From Caenimonas aquaedulcis (GTDB lineage Bacteria > Pseudomonadota > Gammaproteobacteria > Burkholderiales > Burkholderiaceae_C): a stretch of DNA of 64,000 nt. Each line of letters opens with the position of its first letter. Position 1 is the stretch's first letter. Positions 55,166-62,885 of the stretch are shown in pieces. Under the pieces are notes generated by a model. It was not told the origin of the DNA. It ran no database searches and saw only the letters and a list, made by a program, of their open reading frames with translations. The position numbers and the translations under genes are program-made. The stretch lies in NCBI RefSeq assembly GCF_015831345.1, contig NZ_JADWYS010000001.1, positions 2,118,118 through 2,182,117 on the forward strand, written 5' to 3'.

Positions 55166-56062
55166 ATGAGCCGCAACACCTCCTCCCAGGACATGCAGTT
55201 CTTCGCGCAGCTCATCCGTTGCGCGAGCCTGGCCGCGCTGGCGCGCGAGCTGCAGGTGACGCCCGCCGCGGTGAGCAAGCGCCTCACCTCGCTGGAGGCG
55301 CGCCTGGGCGTGCCGCTGCTCAACCGCACCACACGGCGGCTGTCGCTCACCGAGCAGGGCCGCACCTACCTCGACAGCGCGCGGCGGATCCTTGAGGAAA
55401 TCGAGGCGGTGGAAAGCGGCCTGCAGGCGGCGCGCGCGCAGCCCGCGGGTTTGCTGCGCGTGAACGCGACCCTGGGCTTCGGCCGCATGCAGGTCGCGCC
55501 GGCGATCGCGAGCTTCTCGCGCAAGTACCCGCGCGTGGAAGTGCAGCTGCAGCTGACCGCCAGCCCGCCGCCGATCGTGGACGAGGCCTACGACGTGGGC
55601 ATCCGCTTCGGCGAGCCGCCGGACTCGCGCCTCGTCGCGCGGATGCTCGCCCCCAACCGGCGCCTGCTGTGCGCGTCGGCCGCCTACCTCGCGCGCGCCG
55701 GCACGCCGCGCAACCCCCAGGAGCTCGCACGCCACAACTTCATCTCGATCCGGCAGGCGGACGATGCGCAGGGCCTGCTGCGGCTCACGAGCGGCCGGCG
55801 CACCGAGACGGTGAAGGCGCACGGCAACCTGAGCACCAACGACGGCGAAGTCGCCGTCGGCTGGGCGCTGGCCGGGCTGGGCGTCGTGCTGCGCGCCGAG
55901 TGGGACGTCGCGCGCTACCTGCGCAGCGGGCGGCTACAGCCAGTGCTGGAGAACTGGCAGACGCCGCCGGCGGACATCCATGCGGTGTATCCCCTGCAGC
56001 ACGCGAAGACCATGCGCGTGCAGGCCTTCGTCGAGCACCTGTCGCGCTACTTCGCGGGCTGA
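55166..56062 (+). CDS. LysR-family transcriptional regulator
   Basis: A 298-residue LysR regulator starting at 55166 (MSRNTSSQDMQFFAQ). The winged helix covers residues about 10-65 (CASLAALARELQVTPAAVSKRLTSLEARLG), followed by the linker helix and the two-lobed effector domain (LLRVNATLGFGRMQVAPAIA; DVGIRFGEPPDSRLVARML). It is divergent from the tartrate-dehydrogenase-like gene across 89 bp and so probably controls that gene and the Bug gene. A TGTAGGCC lies in this spacer. The end of the coding region overlaps the convergent acetamidase gene by 16 nt. Confidence 0.92.
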   Translation: MSRNTSSQDMQFFAQLIRCASLAALARELQVTPAAVSKRLTSLEARLGVPLLNRTTRRLSLTEQGRTYLDSARRILEEIEAVESGLQAARAQPAGLLRVNATLGFGRMQVAPAIASFSRKYPRVEVQLQLTASPPPIVDEAYDVGIRFGEPPDSRLVARMLAPNRRLLCASAAYLARAGTPRNPQELARHNFISIRQADDAQGLLRLTSGRRTETVKAHGNLSTNDGEVAVGWALAGLGVVLRAEWDVARYLRSGRLQPVLENWQTPPADIHAVYPLQHAKTMRVQAFVEHLSRYFAG

Positions 56063-56994
56063 GGCGAGAGCGCCGACTTCGGGCACATGACGTGGATGCC
56101 CTTGTGCTCGTTGACAAGTTGCGAGACGCGCACGTCCGCGACCAGGCTCATCAGCATCAGGGCGCGCGGGCGCGACAGGCCCGTCTCCTGCACCAGGCGA
56201 TCGACCATGCGGCGCAGTGCGTCCTTCGCTGCAGTGTCGAGGTCCGGGTCCATGCCCATGGTGACGAGATGCGTGGGCGTCTCCGCGGCCGGGTAGTCGA
56301 GGCGCAGGTCCTTGCGCAGGTGGATCTCGAAGGTGCCGGTGAGGGCGGTCTCGATGGCCGTCGTGCACACCTCGCCGTCGCCCTGCACCGCATGGCCGTC
56401 GCCCACGGAGAAACCCGCGCCTTCGTTGAACACGGGCAGGTACAGCGTGGCGCCGGGGATGAGCTCCTTGTTGTCCAGGTTGCCGCCGTGCGCGCGCGGC
56501 TGGATCGAGGAGATCGAGCCCCAGGCCTTCGGCGGCGACACACCCATCACGCCGAAGAAGGGACGCAAGGGAATCTCGAGGCCCCAGGGCAGCGTGCCCA
56601 CGTTCCGCTCGCCGTCCAGGCGCGTGATGATCTGCTCGAACGCGTCGATCTCGCCCGGCAGCGCGCCCGCGAGCGGACGCACGAAGGTATAGCCCCAGTC
56701 CTGGCGCAGCCGCACGTCGAGGATGCGCACTTCCAGCACGTCGCCCGGCATCGCGCCGCGAACGCCGACGGGACCGGTGAGGATGTGGCCGGGCAAGCGC
56801 CGCTGCGATTTCTCGTGCACGTGCAGAAGTTCCGGCGGCACGTGGAAGCCCTCGCCCGGCAGGTTCGCGGGGCCGCCGGACAGCGCCTCGATCGTGACGC
56901 TGTCGCCGCTGTCGATGGTGATGGCGTGCGGCAGCGCCGCGTCGAACCAACCCCAGTGGACCGACTCGGGGGAAGACTTCAGGTGGTGATGCAT
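56047..56994 (-). CDS. acetamidase/formamidase family protein
   Basis: A 315-residue cytoplasmic amidase-family enzyme that would release ammonia from formamide, acetamide or similar short amides. Recognisable parts are the N-terminal IDSGDSVTIEALSGG, then GHILTGPVGVRGAMPGDVLEV, FFGVMGVSPPKAWGS, LIPGATLYLPVFNEGAGFSVGDGHAVQGDGE (metal and substrate region of the FmdA/AmdA fold) and the C-terminal MSLVADVRVSQLVNE. The length is below that of classical formamidase (about 400), matching the shorter acetamidase branch. It stands alone between a convergent LysR gene and a small unknown gene. No amide transporter is adjacent. Confidence 0.88.
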   Translation of the reverse strand: MHHHLKSSPESVHWGWFDAALPHAITIDSGDSVTIEALSGGPANLPGEGFHVPPELLHVHEKSQRRLPGHILTGPVGVRGAMPGDVLEVRILDVRLRQDWGYTFVRPLAGALPGEIDAFEQIITRLDGERNVGTLPWGLEIPLRPFFGVMGVSPPKAWGSISSIQPRAHGGNLDNKELIPGATLYLPVFNEGAGFSVGDGHAVQGDGEVCTTAIETALTGTFEIHLRKDLRLDYPAAETPTHLVTMGMDPDLDTAAKDALRRMVDRLVQETGLSRPRALMLMSLVADVRVSQLVNEHKGIHVMCPKSALSPQPAK

Positions 56995-57006
56995 GGTGCG
57001 GCTAGC

Positions 57007-57369
57007 TTAGCCCACCGCGAACGCCTCGCGGAAGGCGTCGCAGAAGGCGGGCGAGCCGCCGAGCGTGAGCGTCAGCGTCACGCGCGCGCTGCCGGGGCCG
57101 GGCGAGAGCTCGACCGTGCCGCGTTGCGCATCGAAGGAGACATCGAGCGCATCGTCCGGCTCGGCGACACCCTGCAATTCGAAATCCCATTCGCCTTGGT
57201 CGGCCTCCGCCGCCGCAGCGCCGAAGGAGCGCACGGCCCAGCGCAGGACTTCGCTGATCTCGGCGAGCAAGGCAGGCAACCGTTCGGGCAGCACCGAAGC
57301 CATGGCGTCGAAACTTCCGCGCCCGGATTCTTCGTCGCTGAAGTCGAAGTCGAGATAGAGAAGCGGCAT
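57007..57369 (-). CDS. small protein of unknown function
   Basis: I do not recognise a family. The ATG at 57369 gives 120 residues; an in-frame ATG at 57384 is also possible. It starts MPLLYLDFDFSDEESGRGSFD, is acidic overall, with a helix (LPERLPALLAEISEVLRWAV) and later beta-rich segments (GEWDFELQGVAE, ARVTLTLTLGGSPAFCDAF). The opening LLYLDFDFSDE pattern is one I have seen in short proteins of this lineage that lack annotation. It lies 7 nt after the DUF3820 gene and is probably cotranscribed with it. Confidence 0.6.
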   Translation of the reverse strand: MPLLYLDFDFSDEESGRGSFDAMASVLPERLPALLAEISEVLRWAVRSFGAAAAEADQGEWDFELQGVAEPDDALDVSFDAQRGTVELSPGPGSARVTLTLTLGGSPAFCDAFREAFAVG

Positions 57370-57376
57370 GACCCCT

Positions 57377-57604
57377 TCAGGCATCGCGGCGGGAGGCACG
57401 CAGCGGCTTGAGCAGGTCCTGCAGCCCGTTGTGGTCGATCTCGTGCATCAGCGCCAGCAGGCGGCCGAGGTCGCCCGGGGGAAAGCCCTCGCGCGCGAAC
57501 CAGTTCAGGTAGTTGCCCGGGAGATCGGCGATCGGCGTGCCCTTGTACTTGCCGTAGGGCATCTCGGTGCGCAGCAGGCGCAGCAGTTGCTCGGAGTCGT
57601 GCAT
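57377..57604 (-). CDS. DUF3820 family protein
   Basis: A 75-residue protein matching DUF3820: EMPYGKYKGTPIADLPGNYL, then NWFAREGFPPGDLGRLLALM and EIDHNGLQDLLKPL. The PxGKYKG and LxWFxxxGFPxGxLG pattern is the family signature. Its length is typical. Function is not known; the domain also appears in exonuclease-associated proteins. It precedes the 120-residue unknown gene and is divergent from the ion channel across only 39 bp. Confidence 0.85.
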   Translation of the reverse strand: MHDSEQLLRLLRTEMPYGKYKGTPIADLPGNYLNWFAREGFPPGDLGRLLALMHEIDHNGLQDLLKPLRASRRDA

Positions 57605-57643
57605 TCCCCCATTGTGGCGCGGCGCCGACTACCATTGGCGCCC

Positions 57644-58507
57644 ATGGTGACCGACACGTCCAGCGAACTGGGCCGCCCGCCGCAGGGCTGGCGCCGCCGC
57701 ATGCACGAGGTGATCTTCCAATCGGAAACACCCGCCGGACGCGCTTTCGACAAGGTCATCATCGCCGTCATCATCGTGAGTGTCGCGGTGGTGATCGCCG
57801 ACAGCGTGCAGAGCCTCAACCGGCGGTATCGACTCGCCTTCGACATCGCCGAGTGGTGCTTCACGGCGCTCTTCACGCTCGAATACATCGCGCGCATCCT
57901 GAGCGTGCAGCGGCCGCTGCGCTACATGCGCAGCTTCTTCGGCATCGTGGACCTGCTGTCGGTGCTGCCCACCTACCTCGCGATCTTCTTTCCCGAGGCG
58001 CAGGCGCTGATCGACGTGCGCATCCTGCGCCTGCTGCGCATCTTCCGGATCTTCAAGCTCGCCGACTACGTGGCCGAGTACCAGATGCTTGGCGACGCGC
58101 TGGCCGCGAGCCGCCGCAAGATCCTCGTGTTCCTCTCGGCGGTGTTGATGGTGGTGCTGATCGTCGGCACGCTGCTGTACGTCGTGGAAGGGCCGCAGCA
58201 TGGCTTCAAGGACATCCCCACGTCCGTGTACTGGGCGATCACGACCATCACCACGGTCGGCTTCGGCGACCTCACGCCCAAGACCGAACTCGGGCGCTTC
58301 ATCGCATCGATCATGATGCTGATCGGCTGGGGAACGCTCGCGGTGCCCACGGGCATCGTGACGGCGGAAATCGCGGTGCGGCGCCGCGGCGACCTGCCGG
58401 CGCCCCGCACCTGCCATGCGTGCGGCGCCCCGGCCGCGTCGCCCCAGGCGCGCTTTTGCGAGATGTGCGGCGCGCCGCTCTCCACGGCCGCCGCCGATGC
58501 GTCCTGA
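57644..58507 (+). CDS. voltage-gated-type potassium channel with C-terminal zinc ribbon
   Basis: A 287-residue integral membrane protein with six helices in the Kv layout. S1 is IIAVIIVSVAVVIADSV and S4 is VRILRLLRIFRIFKLADY with Arg/Lys every third position. The pore helix and selectivity filter TTITTVGFGD come next, then S6 (IMMLIGWGTLAVPTGIVTAEI). The cytoplasmic tail has CHACGAPAASPQARFCEMCG, a double CxxC zinc ribbon. A TVGFGD filter implies K+ selectivity. The tail replaces the coiled coil of KvAP-type channels and may sense metal or bind a partner. The gene is divergent from the DUF3820 gene and appears to be transcribed alone. Confidence 0.92.
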   Translation: MVTDTSSELGRPPQGWRRRMHEVIFQSETPAGRAFDKVIIAVIIVSVAVVIADSVQSLNRRYRLAFDIAEWCFTALFTLEYIARILSVQRPLRYMRSFFGIVDLLSVLPTYLAIFFPEAQALIDVRILRLLRIFRIFKLADYVAEYQMLGDALAASRRKILVFLSAVLMVVLIVGTLLYVVEGPQHGFKDIPTSVYWAITTITTVGFGDLTPKTELGRFIASIMMLIGWGTLAVPTGIVTAEIAVRRRGDLPAPRTCHACGAPAASPQARFCEMCGAPLSTAAADAS

Positions 58508-58600
58508 AACGTAACTTCACCGCTGCTTTGCAGCCGGGCGTCCGCTGGGACGCCCCGGCGCGCGTTGTATGCGCATCGCCTGCCGGCGAGGAGATGCGAG

Positions 58601-58810
58601 ATGACACAGCAGTCCCGGTCAACCAGCTTCTTTTTGTGCTTCCGGTCCCTGTACCAGAGCGGGCGGGGCTTTTCCTTTCCTTGCGACGACCGCGGCCGCG
58701 TGGACCTGGACGGCCTGAGCGAAGTCAGCCGAAACAACTACCTGTACGCCCGCGCGATGATCGGCCGGGAACTGGCTTTCCCGGCGGTGGAGGCGGCGGA
58801 CCCGCACTGA
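58601..58810 (+). CDS. short protein of unknown function
   Basis: A 69-residue protein from the ATG at 58601 (MTQQSRSTSFFLCF) with GAGGAG 7-8 nt upstream. It contains SLYQSGRGFSFPCDDRGRVD and then SRNNYLYARAMIGRE; the hydrophobic, aromatic content and RGRVDLDGLSE loop suggest a small folded domain. I believe similar short proteins occur in related genomes but have no name for them. It lies between the potassium channel and the DJ-1-like gene. A GGGCGTCC-GCTG-GGACGCCC hairpin sits 45 nt upstream of the start, without a T-tract. Confidence 0.6.
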   Translation: MTQQSRSTSFFLCFRSLYQSGRGFSFPCDDRGRVDLDGLSEVSRNNYLYARAMIGRELAFPAVEAADPH

Positions 58811-58825
58811 GTCCGCCCGGCTCGT

Positions 58826-59524
58826 TCAGTGCGTTTTTGACGGCTGCTCGCTCAACACCTTCAGCAGCACCTTGGCCGCCTCGGCGGACGAAGCCGGGTT
58901 CTGGCCCGTCACCAGCAGCCCGTCGGTTTCCACGTGCGAGGACCAGTCGGCGCCCTGGCTGTAGTGGCCGCCCGCAGACTTGAGCATGTCCTCGACGAGG
59001 AAGGGCACGACCTTCGTGAGGCCGACCGCCTCTTCCTCGCTGTTGGCAAAACCGGTCACCCGTTTGCCCTTCACCAGGGGGGACCCATCGGGGGCCTTCA
59101 CATTCTTCAACACGCCCGGCGCATGGCACACGGCGGCGACGGGCTTGCCGGCGGCGAGCGTGGCCTCGATCAGCGATTGCGACTCGCGGCTTTCCGCGAG
59201 GTCCCACAAGGGGCCGTGGCCGCCGGGATAGAAGACCGCGTCGTAATCGTCCGCCCGCACCGACGCGAGCCGGCTCGTGGACGCCAGCGCCTGCACGGCC
59301 TCCTTGTCGGCGCGAAAGCGCTTCGTGTCGGCGGTCTGCGCGTCGGGCTCGTCGCTCTTCGGATCGAGCGGCGGCTGGCCGCCCGCGGGCGACGCGAGCG
59401 TGATGTCGGCCCCTGCGTCCTTGAAGACGTAATAAGGCGCCGCGAATTCCTCGAGCCAGAAGCCCGTCTTCTTGCCCGTATCGCCCAGGCGGTCGTGCGA
59501 GGTGAGAACCATCAGAATCTTCAT
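58826..59524 (-). CDS. DJ-1/PfpI superfamily protein (Hsp31-like glutamine amidotransferase fold)
   Basis: A 232-residue class-I glutamine-amidotransferase-like protein. The start at 59524 (MKILMVLTSHDRLG) is chosen because upstream frame sequence is not conserved. The nucleophile elbow AVCHAPGVLKNV places Cys133 and His134; the oxyanion region is FYPGGHGPLWDLAE and a Glu is supplied by GFWLEEFAAPYY. These features and the KTGFWLEE motif match the Hsp31/glyoxalase III branch, which detoxifies methylglyoxal or repairs glycated groups. It converges on the 69-residue gene with a 15-bp gap and is divergent from an unknown gene. Precise activity is inferred. Confidence 0.87.
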   Translation of the reverse strand: MKILMVLTSHDRLGDTGKKTGFWLEEFAAPYYVFKDAGADITLASPAGGQPPLDPKSDEPDAQTADTKRFRADKEAVQALASTSRLASVRADDYDAVFYPGGHGPLWDLAESRESQSLIEATLAAGKPVAAVCHAPGVLKNVKAPDGSPLVKGKRVTGFANSEEEAVGLTKVVPFLVEDMLKSAGGHYSQGADWSSHVETDGLLVTGQNPASSAEAAKVLLKVLSEQPSKTH

Positions 59525-59613
59525 GTGCGTGACCCCGTGAATTGCATGTCGATTCATCGTAAGGGAAGCGGAGGCGGCTGAGCTTGGGAAATTTCGCGCG
59601 GCACAATCACCCC

Positions 59614-60108
59614 ATGACATCCCCCGAAGACGATACTCAACAGGAAGCCATCCACGAGGCGCGCCTCTGGCAGGACAACGGCTGGACCGCGCGCGTCATC
59701 AAGAACGAGGACGACGACGGCTGGGCTGTTTCCATGACGCCCGACGGCCAGGCCGAACCCGCGCTGGTCGGCCCGTGGACCATGGGCCGCGACAAGAAGA
59801 ATCCCAAACCGCTGGACACCTCCGCGTTCAACACCCTTGTGAAGACCGCCGCGGAATTCGTGCGCCGCCACGAGCAGCAGCTCCATGCGACGCTGCACCA
59901 GCAGATCGCGATCACCCACCACGGCGAGCGCGTCAGCGTCACGCTGGACATCGAGCCCGACGAGGAGAACCCCACGGCGATGCTGCGCGCGACGGACGCA
60001 TCCGGGGAGGTGCTCGGGGAAGCGCGCGTATCGCCCGGCTTCAAGCTCACGCGCGCCAGCGCGAGCGCCTGGGGCGAGGCGCGGTTCAGCCCGCAAGCGG
60101 TGCGCTGA
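59614..60108 (+). CDS. unknown soluble protein
   Basis: I do not recognise a family. The ATG at 59614 gives 164 residues. The first half is acidic with VIKNEDDDGWAVSMTPDGQ and the repeated pattern of Trp-containing strands (WTARVIKNEDDDGW, VGPWTMGRDKKNPKPLD), then a helix (FNTLVKTAAEFVRRHEQQL) and a second beta-rich part (RVSVTLDIEPDEENPTAMLR). There is no signal peptide or membrane helix. It converges on the beta-hydroxyacid dehydrogenase gene with 10 bp between the ends and is divergent from the DJ-1-like gene. A regular alpha/beta fold is likely; function unknown. Confidence 0.65.
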   Translation: MTSPEDDTQQEAIHEARLWQDNGWTARVIKNEDDDGWAVSMTPDGQAEPALVGPWTMGRDKKNPKPLDTSAFNTLVKTAAEFVRRHEQQLHATLHQQIAITHHGERVSVTLDIEPDEENPTAMLRATDASGEVLGEARVSPGFKLTRASASAWGEARFSPQAVR

Positions 60109-60118
60109 GCGCGAAAGG

Positions 60119-61036
60119 TTACTTCTCGTCGTCCGGCAGCGGCGTGCCGGAGATGCGCGCATACAGGCGCGCGACGGATGCGTCGTCGTCCGCGCCCATG
60201 CCCGCGCCCGCGGTCGCGAGGAACATCTGCAGGGCCGCGGCGGCGAGCGGCACCGGGAATCGCGCCGAGCGGGCCATGTCCTGCACGATGCCCAGGTCCT
60301 TCACGAAGATCTCGACCGAGCTGCGCGGCGTGTAGTCGCCGTCCAGCACGTGCGGCACGCGGTTCTCGAACATCCACGAATTGCCGGCCGACGCGGTGAT
60401 CACCTCGTAGACCTTGCGGATGTCCAGCCCCTGGCGCGCCGCGAAAGTGATCGCCTCCGACGCTGCCGCGATGTGCACGCCGGCGAGCAGCTGGTTGATC
60501 ATCTTGAAGGCCGCGCCCTGCCCCGCTTCCGGCCCGAGCTCGTAGACCTTGCCCGCCATCGCGTCGAGCGCGGGCCGGGCTTTTGCGAAGGCCGCTTCGC
60601 TGCCGGACGCGAGGAAGACGAGCGATCCTTCGGCGGCGCGCACCGCGCCGCCGCTCATGGGCGCGTCGAGGTAGAGGCGGCCCGTCGCCTCGAGGCGCCG
60701 GCCGAAGTCCTTCGCTTTCTCGGGGTCCATGGTGGCCGACGAGACGAAGACGGCGCCGGGCGCCATGGTTTCCGCGGCGCCGCCCGGGCCGAACAGCACC
60801 TGCTCGGTCTGCGCCGCGTTGACGACCACCGACACGACGACCGAAGCATCCTGCGCTGCCTGCGCGGGCGATGTCGCCCCGCGCCCGCCGGCTTCGGCCA
60901 GGCGCGTCACGGCGGCCTGGGCCACGTCGCAGCCCGACACGTCGAAACCGGCCTTGAGGAGCGAGCGGGCCATGCCCAGGCCCATGGAGCCGAGGCCGAT
61001 GACGGCGACCCGGGCCGCTGCGGATGAGGTGTTCAT
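60119..61036 (-). CDS. NAD(P)-dependent beta-hydroxyacid dehydrogenase (3-hydroxyisobutyrate dehydrogenase family)
   Basis: A 305-residue dehydrogenase. The start at 61036 (MNTSSAAARVAVIG) is chosen over in-frame upstream codons. The dinucleotide motif is AVIGLGSMGLGMARSL; the family substrate motif is DAPMSGGAVRAAEGSL; and the catalytic lysine lies in AAFKMINQLLAGVHI. These are standard for 3-hydroxyisobutyrate, tartronate semialdehyde and L-threonate dehydrogenases. The start of the cofactor region gives no clear NAD versus NADP choice. It follows a small unknown gene by 22 nt and may be cotranscribed with it. The substrate is not determined; the other carboxylate genes in the window suggest sugar-acid breakdown. 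Confidence 0.88.
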   Translation of the reverse strand: MNTSSAAARVAVIGLGSMGLGMARSLLKAGFDVSGCDVAQAAVTRLAEAGGRGATSPAQAAQDASVVVSVVVNAAQTEQVLFGPGGAAETMAPGAVFVSSATMDPEKAKDFGRRLEATGRLYLDAPMSGGAVRAAEGSLVFLASGSEAAFAKARPALDAMAGKVYELGPEAGQGAAFKMINQLLAGVHIAAASEAITFAARQGLDIRKVYEVITASAGNSWMFENRVPHVLDGDYTPRSSVEIFVKDLGIVQDMARSARFPVPLAAAALQMFLATAGAGMGADDDASVARLYARISGTPLPDDEK

Positions 61037-61058
61037 CGAGGTTTTTCCTGGGGTGTGT

Positions 61059-61313
61059 TCAGTCCGGGACGAAGCGCGAGCTGAACCGCTGCGCATCGGC
61101 TTCCAGCTCGAAGGTCACGAGCTGCCCGTTCTTGCCGTCGGCCAGCCGGTGCGCGGCGAACAGGCTCCACCTGCCTCTCGGGTCGTAGCTCGGCGGATCG
61201 ACGATCGCATAGGGATGCGGCACGAAGACTTCATGCAGGAAGATTTCGCGCACGCGGTTGCGCGGCGAGGGATACAGCTTGTAGGTGCCGGTAGTGATGG
61301 AGGCTTCGGCCAT
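61059..61313 (-). CDS. small protein of unknown function
   Basis: I do not recognise a named family. The ATG at 61313 gives 84 residues (MAEASITTGTYKLYPSPRNR). It is basic in the first half, with a beta-rich pattern (REIFLHEVFVPHPYAIVDPP) and ends ELEADAQRFSSRFVPD. Its stop lies 22 nt before the beta-hydroxyacid dehydrogenase start. Its start is divergent from a small gene at 61381 across 67 bp. No targeting signal is visible. Confidence 0.6.
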   Translation of the reverse strand: MAEASITTGTYKLYPSPRNRVREIFLHEVFVPHPYAIVDPPSYDPRGRWSLFAAHRLADGKNGQLVTFELEADAQRFSSRFVPD

Positions 61314-61380
61314 GCCTGCACTGTAAGTGAACCCGCCGCGGGGGGACAATAAGCCTTTCACCGCCCCACGGAACACCATC

Positions 61381-61608
61381 GTGCCCTCTCCCTCCCCCTG
61401 GCCCGGCAAAGTCATGGCCGTGCTGCGCGCGGGCAACCCCGCGGCGGCGATCGCCCAGATCAAGGTCGCGCCCAGCGTGCGGGACCTGCGCGCGCTCGAG
61501 AAAGCGCTGGCCGCCGCCAGGCTCAACGGCAAGTGGCGCGATGTCGACCTCGCGATCACCGAAAGCCTGGAAGCACTGTCCGCGCCGCGCCTGCATCGCT
61601 CGCCATGA
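61381..61608 (+). CDS. short protein preceding the DEAD-box helicase gene
   Basis: I do not recognise a family. A GTG at 61381 gives 75 residues (VPSPSPWPGKVMAVLRAGNP, first read as Met); the ATG at 61414 is an alternative. The product is basic and helical, for example VRDLRALEKALAAARLNGKWRDVDLAITE. Its stop overlaps the helicase ATG by 4 nt (ATGA), which supports expression and translational coupling. Small size and charge could fit RNA or protein binding, but nothing more can be said. Confidence 0.6.
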   Translation: MPSPSPWPGKVMAVLRAGNPAAAIAQIKVAPSVRDLRALEKALAAARLNGKWRDVDLAITESLEALSAPRLHRSP

Positions 61609-62849
61609 GCGAACCCTCCTTCGCCTCTCTCGGGCTCTCCGGCACGCTGGCGGCCGCGTGCAAGGATGCGGGCTTCGACACGCCCACGCCCATCCAGGTC
61701 CAGGCGATCCCGCCGCTGCTGCAAGGGCGGGACCTGCTCGGCCTCGCCGCCACCGGCTCGGGCAAGACGGCCGCCTTCGCGCTGCCGTTGCTGCAGCGCC
61801 TGGCCGCGGGAAAGCACCTCGCGCCGCGCCGCACGCGCGTGCTCGTGCTGGTGCCGACGCGCGAGCTCTCGGCGCAGGTGGGCGAAGTGTTTCGCGTGCT
61901 GGGCGCAGGGGCCGCGCATCGCCTGAAGATCGCCGTGCTCTTCGGCGGCGTATCGGTCAATCCGCAGATGATGAACCTGCGCGGCGGCGCCGATGTGGTG
62001 GTCGCCACGCCCGGGCGGCTGCTCGACCTGCTCGAGCGAAACGCACTGCGGCTGGACGCCGTCGAATCGCTCGTGCTCGACGAAGCGGATCGCCTGCTCG
62101 ACCTCGGCTTCAGCGCGGAGCGCGAGCGCGTGCTCGCCGCGCTGCCCGCGAAGCGCCAGACCCTGATGTTCTCCGCAACCTTCCCGCCCCAAGTGGAGGC
62201 GCTGGCCGCCAGCCTGCTGCACGAAGCGATTCGCATCGACGTGGCGACCGAGCCCGGCGCGGAGCCGGCGATCGTGCAACGCGTGATCGCGGTCGACGCG
62301 AAGCGCCGCACGGAACTCCTGCGCCATCTCGTCCAGGAAGGGAAGTGGGAGCGCGTGCTGGTGTTCGTGGCGACGCGCTACGCAGTCGAACTCGTCGCGG
62401 GCAAGCTGTACGACCGGGGCGTCTACGCCGTGCCGCTGCACGGCGACATGAGCCAGGGGCGGCGCACCGAGGTGCTGCAGGACTTCAAGGATGGCCGCTG
62501 GGACGTGCTCGTCACCACCGACCTCGCGGCGCGCGGCATCGACATCCCGGGCCTGGCGATCGTCGTGAACTACGACCTGCCCCGCTCGCCGAACGACTAT
62601 GTCCATCGCATCGGCCGCACGGGCCGCGCAGGCGCGGCGGGCATGGCGGTGAGCTTCGTGAGCGCTGCCACCGAGGCGCACTTCCGCCTCATCGAGAAGC
62701 GCCAGCACATGACGCTGCCACGCGAGCAGGTGCCGGGCTTCGAACCCGTGGATATCGCTCCCGAGCCGCTGCCGGGGGCTGCAGCGGGCGGCATCAAGGG
62801 CAAGCGGCCCAACAAGAAAGACAAGCTGCGCGCCGCTGGTACAAAATGA
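61605..62849 (+). CDS. DEAD-box ATP-dependent RNA helicase (RhlE-like)
   Basis: A 414-residue RNA helicase that unwinds or remodels RNA using ATP. Motifs are complete: Q motif GFDTPTPIQVQAI, motif I ATGSGKTAAF, Ia PTRELSAQ, II LDEADRLLD, III SATFPPQ, IV VLVFVATRY, V TDLAARGIDIPG and VI HRIGRTGRAG. The C-terminus is a short basic tail (GIKGKRPNKKDKLRAAGTK) in place of the long extensions of RhlB or DeaD, which places it near RhlE. The start overlaps the preceding small gene by 4 nt. Roles in ribosome assembly or mRNA decay are typical of the family; which applies here is not evident. Confidence 0.93.
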   Translation: MSEPSFASLGLSGTLAAACKDAGFDTPTPIQVQAIPPLLQGRDLLGLAATGSGKTAAFALPLLQRLAAGKHLAPRRTRVLVLVPTRELSAQVGEVFRVLGAGAAHRLKIAVLFGGVSVNPQMMNLRGGADVVVATPGRLLDLLERNALRLDAVESLVLDEADRLLDLGFSAERERVLAALPAKRQTLMFSATFPPQVEALAASLLHEAIRIDVATEPGAEPAIVQRVIAVDAKRRTELLRHLVQEGKWERVLVFVATRYAVELVAGKLYDRGVYAVPLHGDMSQGRRTEVLQDFKDGRWDVLVTTDLAARGIDIPGLAIVVNYDLPRSPNDYVHRIGRTGRAGAAGMAVSFVSAATEAHFRLIEKRQHMTLPREQVPGFEPVDIAPEPLPGAAAGGIKGKRPNKKDKLRAAGTK

Positions 62850-62885
62850 GCCCGCCCCCGGCCCGCGGGGGTCGAAGGCAGCACC

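Noticed and set aside
58536..58555. The GGGCGTCC-GCTG-GGACGCCC hairpin after the ion channel gene as a terminator.
   Set aside because: The stem is good, but no T-tract follows on either strand. It could be a rho-dependent or structural element, which cannot be judged here.
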